NCBI RefSeq assembly: GCF_024139115.2 | Contig: NC_085140.1 | Coordinates: 43,990,180-44,054,179 of the forward strand | DNA: 64,000 nucleotides | Direction of reading: 5' to 3' | From: Armigeres subalbatus | Taxonomy: Eukaryota > Arthropoda > Insecta > Diptera > Culicidae | In this document: in pieces, positions 59,990 through 64,000 of the stretch | Layout of the letters: every line of letters starts with the position of its first letter | How positions within the stretch are numbered: position 1 is the first letter of the stretch | Translations under genes and position numbers: made by a program | Notes under the pieces: model-generated | Told to the model about the DNA's origin: nothing | Seen by the model: the letters and a program-made list of their open reading frames with translations, nothing else | Databases searched by the model: none

Positions 59990-60148
59990 GAACAAATCTG
60001 AAAATATCGTTCAGATGAACTGGTCATTTGGCCGAGACAGTCGTTTGGTTGAATTGATTAATTGGCCGAAAATGCCGTTTGGTTGAAATGGTCGTTTGAC
60101 AGAAAAAGCTTTTTGGTCGAAAATTACGGGTCATTCGGTCGGAAATGT
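59990..60148. repeat. Degenerate GGCCAAACGACC-type repeats, part 1
   Basis: Loose units of about 20 bp such as TCATTTGGCCGAGACAGTCG. The same family appears at 61180-61300 and 63430-64000. Confidence 0.6.
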
Positions 60149-60376
60149 TTGGCCAAACAGGTCGTTTGCTTAGCTAGCTTTAGGACAAGCCTCTCGGAAA
60201 CTAAATGATGGTTTTTTCAAAGGCATCCCATTCAAAACGGAAGCAACACACAACTGTCATTTATATTATTCCTTGCATGACAATTATGCGTGGTTTCCGT
60301 TTTGAATGGGGTGCATTTAGTTTTGGATTTCGGGAGGCTTGCCCTGAAGCTAGCTAAGCAAACGGCCTGTTTGGCC
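60149..60376. mobile_element. Hairpin MITE, copy 2 of the family at 16652
   Basis: Arms from TTGGCCAAACAGGTCGTTTG and CTTAGCTAGCTT on the left are mirrored on the right. The core GGAAGCAACACACAACTGTC is shared with 16652-16870. The pairing extends outward into GGCCAAAC repeat sequence. Confidence 0.75.
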
Positions 60377-60481
60377 AATAACGTCAGCCAAACAGAATTT
60401 TTCTCAGTTCTCAATTTTCTCTTCTAACTTCTTACTTCTCAAATCTCATTTCTCACAAATCACTTCTCACTTCTCGTTACT

Positions 60482-61179
60482 TTTTTTTCTGCATTTTGTG
60501 TTGGATTCCTAAAGGTTTGTCCTCAGTTTTCACTGTCTATCTATGGTTGCGACTCAGCGATCAGCGAAATTTCACAAGGAATCAACTGAAAATTATATAA
60601 TGAACACTAATAAACACGTACAATTGCGCACTCACAATTTTACGCGCATTTATCAACCCTTCCGATTCCAATCGGTTCAAATACGGCCCAGGAAGTACAA
60701 AAATACTGTAGATTGCCATAACTTATGAAATCATAAAGTTGGATGTGTCCCATCGCCTATTTGCATAAAGTGACCCCGTAACAGGTTCCGGCGGAACGCC
60801 AAAAAAACAGCCTATATTTAGGACCAACCAAATTCCTGATCTAATAGTTTATGCGTCGTTTCCATTCAAAAAATATAAAATAATCATTTCCGAAGAATGC
60901 GTTCTGGAAAATGGCCAAAAGGTTACACCAATTTTAAATCCGGAATAACCTCGGAGTTAAGTGGCCAATCCTGGAAATCCATAAGCCCCATGAAACTTGA
61001 AAAAAATCTGCTTCTTTTGGTAAAAGTTTATTTTTATATTTTCTTTTCACAAGGGAGGTTGATGACGAAAAGGTTAATAGCTTTATTGACCGCACAAAGC
61101 AAAACCAAATATTTCGACTATCACGCGATCGATCTGCGTGCAAAAGGGAGAACGAACAAACGCGTACTAAACGGAGCTG
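60482..61179. other. No recognisable feature
   Basis: Mixed sequence; the ORFs here are short and unrecognised. Confidence 0.35.
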
Positions 61180-61300
61180 AACAGGTTGTTTGGCTGAAAA
61201 AGTCGTTAGGCCAAAATGGTCGTTTGGCCAAAATGGCCATACGGCATAACAAGTCTTTTGGTCAAAAAGGTCATTTCGCTGTGAGACGTCTCACTTTATG
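61180..61300. repeat. Degenerate GGCCAAACGACC-type repeats, part 2
   Basis: AAAATGGTCGTTTGGCCAAA-type units, continuing the family of 59990-60148. Confidence 0.55.
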
Positions 61301-61329
61301 AAGGGACCATCGAGTTAGGAAGGTATCGA

Positions 61330-61680
61330 GATAGGGAACCTTATTAAGAGAAGTGAAACGTGAGACGGATTGAATAGTGAAAAGTGAGAACTGAAAAGTG
61401 AGAAATGAGACGTTCGAAGTGAATACAAAGTAATGAGAAGTGATTACATACTGAGAATTGGAAGTGAGTACTTAGTAATGAGATGTTTGCAGTAACGAGT
61501 GAGAAAGTAGTGCAGTGTGCAGTAACGAGTGATAGGAAGTGAGAAATGAGATGTTGCGAAGCGAGCAGTGAGGAAAATGTAAGCTAAAGGTAGGAGGTGA
61601 GTGATGATAATTGAGAAGTGATGGACCAGATGATAAGAAGTGAAAGGTGAGTGGTGAGGTATAGGACTTCTTTCTGTCCT
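61330..61680. repeat. GTGAGAAGTGAG simple-repeat field 5
   Basis: GAAGTGAGAAATGAGA variants that grade into the purine tract. Confidence 0.65.
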
Positions 61681-62510
61681 GGAAGAATGGAGAACCAAGA
61701 AGAAAAAATGGAAGAGACAGAAAAAAGGAAGAAAGAAAGAGAAATAATTTGGATGAAGGAAGGAGTGAAGAGAAAAAATAAGGATGAAGGGAGTTAAGAC
61801 AAGAAATAAGGACAAAGGAAGTTAGAATAAGGAAGAAGGAAGACGGAAACAGGAGAAAGAAGAAGTAAGGAAAAAAGTGGTGAAAAGATAAAAAAGGAAA
61901 GGAAGGAGGAAGAAGAAAAAAAAGAAGGTTTAAAAAAGTATAAGGAAAGAAGGAATAATGAAGAAGTAAGAAGAAAGAAGAAAAAAGCAAAAAAGATGGA
62001 AAAAGGAGGATGGAAGAAGGAAGAACTGTGGAAGAAGGTATGAGAAAGAAGGATGGAAATAAAAGGTAGAAGAAAGAAGAGTAAAGTAAAAAGGAGAAAG
62101 AAAAATAAATAATAGAGAATGAAGGAGGGAAATGAAAGAAGGAAGAAAAAAAACATGGAAGAGGGAAGGATGAAGAAGGACGAATGGAGAAAGAAGCAAG
62201 ATGAAATCAGAAAGATGAAGGATGGAAAGAAAAACTAGAGAAGAAAGAGGAAGAATACAAAATAAGAAAAAAGAAAGGAGATGGAGAAAGCAAGAAGGAA
62301 TGAAGAAGAAAGAAATGAGGAAGCAGGAAAAAAAGAAGGAAGCAAACGGAAGGAACAAGAAATAGAAGAAAGAGTTTGGGAAACGGAGGACGGAAGAAAG
62401 TAAAAGGAAAAGCGAAGAAAGAGAAAGAAAAAGGAAAAGGATAAAGGAAAAAGAAATAAAAAAAGAGGGAAGAAAAAAGAAGAAAAAAGAAAGAAGGAAG
62501 ATAGATAGAT
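61680..62510. repeat. Polypurine tract of about 830 bp
   Basis: The plus strand is almost entirely A and G (GGAAGAAGGAAGAAAGAAAA style) with scattered T. Phe/Leu/Ser-rich ORFs on the minus strand follow from this composition. No fixed period. Confidence 0.9.
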
Positions 62511-62539
62511 TGACGATAAATTACATTTTTGTTCTAATA

Positions 62540-63060
62540 TCTCGCCTTTCACTCCTCATTTCTCATCACTTACTTCTCGATATATCACTACTCACTTTCC
62601 ATCTCTTACTTCTTCCTTCTCACTTCCCACTACTAACTTCTCGTATCTCAATACTCACTTCTTAATTAACACAACTTTTCACCACTCACTTTTCTTTTTT
62701 CAAATCTCACTTCTCACTACTTATTTCTCACTTCCCGCCTTTTTCTTCTCATTTCTCACTTATAACGTTCTACTTCTCAATTCTCATAACTCACTTTTCA
62801 ATTCTCATTTTTCACTTCGCTCTTCTAACATCGAATTTTTCATTTTTTCGTCTCACTTTTCACTTCCTTCTTCTCTCTTTTTACATCTAATTTCTCAATT
62901 CCCTTCCTACTTCTTACGTCTCATATCTTATGATATGTGAGAAATGTCTCATCCCTCGCTTCTTGCTTCTTGCCTCTTCTTGCTGAACACTTCATGTAAA
63001 TTTCACTACTCACTTCTCATTACTCACTTTCCCATACTCGCAATCAAAGTTTCTTTTTTC
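62540..63060. repeat. GTGAGAAGTGAG simple-repeat field 6, complementary orientation
   Basis: TCACTTCTCATTTCTCACTT-like sequence, the opposite strand of field 5, with the purine tract between them. Confidence 0.7.
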
Positions 63061-63429
63061 CACTATTCGGTGAAACGGCATTAGGCCAAACGATCCGGCA
63101 CCGTGTATATCGTGCATGTGAACTGTTTCTGACAACATCGAGTTAGCGAGGTGAAAAGGCTTTGAAAAATTACTTCGACTTAGAGAGCATCGAGTAAGAG
63201 ACGTTTCGACTTACGGAGGCAACGCAATATGCTAGATTGAAGGGGCTTTGAATTCCATCGAGTAAAGGAAAATATCGAGTTACAGAACATCGAGTTAAAG
63301 AGAGAGTTCACTGTACTTCTTTCCTCTCACTGTGAACAGTGGGAAATAATTAAGGAGAAGTAAGAAGTAATTTCTTGCTTCTCACTTCTCAATAATCATG
63401 AATCACATCTCACTTTTCACATTTACTAT

Positions 63430-64000
63430 TGTTCTACGAAACGACATTCACGGTACCCAGTTCTGCCAAATTTAATTTTCCGATAAACAATCATTCAGGC
63501 CAAATGGCATTTTCATCCAAATCACCTTTTCAGCTAATTGCATTTTTTGGTCAAACGGCCAAACGACTTTTGCGACTAAATGACTTGTTCGGACAAAAGG
63601 TATGTTCGTCCATGTGACCTGTTCGGCCCAACGTCATTTTCGGCCGTATGATTAGTTCACCCAAATGACATTTTCGGTCAAACCACCCTTCTGCCAAACG
63701 ACCATTTCGGCAAAATGATCTAATCAACCAGAAGAGTTAGGCCCTTTCTGCCAAAAGATAATTTCGACCAAACAGCATTTTTGGCCGAATGACTAATTCA
63801 GTCTGTTCGTTTAAGCTAAGCCGGGTTTCTGCTGAATAACCGTTTTGGTCGAACGTTCAAATCGACCTAGTGGCATTCGGTCAAACAACTTCCGACCGAA
63901 TTAGTTTCGGCCAAACGACCCTTTCCTTTGGCTAGGATTTTCGACCAAACGACTTTATCGGCCTTGACCTGTTCGGTCAAACGACTTTTTCGGCCGAATG
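63430..64000. repeat. Degenerate GGCCAAACGACC-type repeats, part 3, cut by the window end
   Basis: Units of about 20 bp such as TTTCGGCCAAACGACC and TTCGGTCAAACGACTTTT repeated some 25 times with high divergence. It runs off the end of the window. Confidence 0.75.

Noticed and set aside
61444..62552. Phe/Leu/Ser-rich ORFs resembling membrane proteins, minus strand
   Set aside because: Complement of a purine-only tract; composition alone yields hydrophobic codons.

Overview
The window looks like a culicine (probably Aedes) mosquito chromosome. The evidence is a tRNA-derived SINE with a GAA-rich tail resembling mosquito Feilai elements (intact at 11570-11860 with a 12-bp target duplication), large TE-filled introns, many MITEs and long minisatellites, and a protein that reads as an insect CAMTA. 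Species is not resolved.

The only cellular gene I can support is CAMTA (calmodulin-binding transcription activator), on the minus strand. Seventeen coding exons with matching splice phases run from 46922 down to 8908. Domain order is CG-1 (exons 1-3), a Cys-rich segment (exon 4), a Gln/Asn/Ser-rich low-complexity region (exons 5-6), TIG/IPT (exons 6-7), ankyrin repeats (exons 8-9), Ser-rich linkers (exons 9-12) and IQ motifs (exons 16-17). The exon carrying the first part of the CG-1 domain was not found. Possible upstream coding exons lie at 58038-58119 and, less convincingly, at 55221-55356. The true 3' end may lie below 8908.

Region by region: 1-8.9 kb is the 3' flank, with degenerate GAATTTCC repeats and MITEs. 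8.9-11.4 kb holds the C-terminal exons. 11.4-20.1 kb is an intron holding a SINE, a hairpin-monomer satellite that changes orientation, and a minus-strand Ty1/copia relic split by several nested insertions. 20.1-25.6 kb holds the central exons, with a GGAAT-type array ending about 34 bp from a 3' splice site. 25.6-40.8 kb is an intron containing a dimeric hAT-type MITE, a Ty3/gypsy-type LTR element lacking integrase, a non-LTR RT/RNase H relic and a hAT transposase relic. 40.8-46.9 kb holds the CG-1 exons around a 2.2-kb hairpin minisatellite. 46.9-64 kb is upstream repeat territory: a 1.25-kb TTAA-flanked foldback element, 23-bp and 10/11-bp arrays, MITEs, a purine tract and recurrent GTGAGAAGTGAG and GGCCAAACGACC simple repeats.

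CAMTA proteins combine a CGCG-type DNA-binding domain with Ca2+/calmodulin-responsive IQ motifs, so the gene should encode a nuclear transcription factor responding to calcium. The rest is mobile or satellite DNA; the long ORFs inside the arrays are repeat artefacts. All alignments were made by eye; no database was searched.
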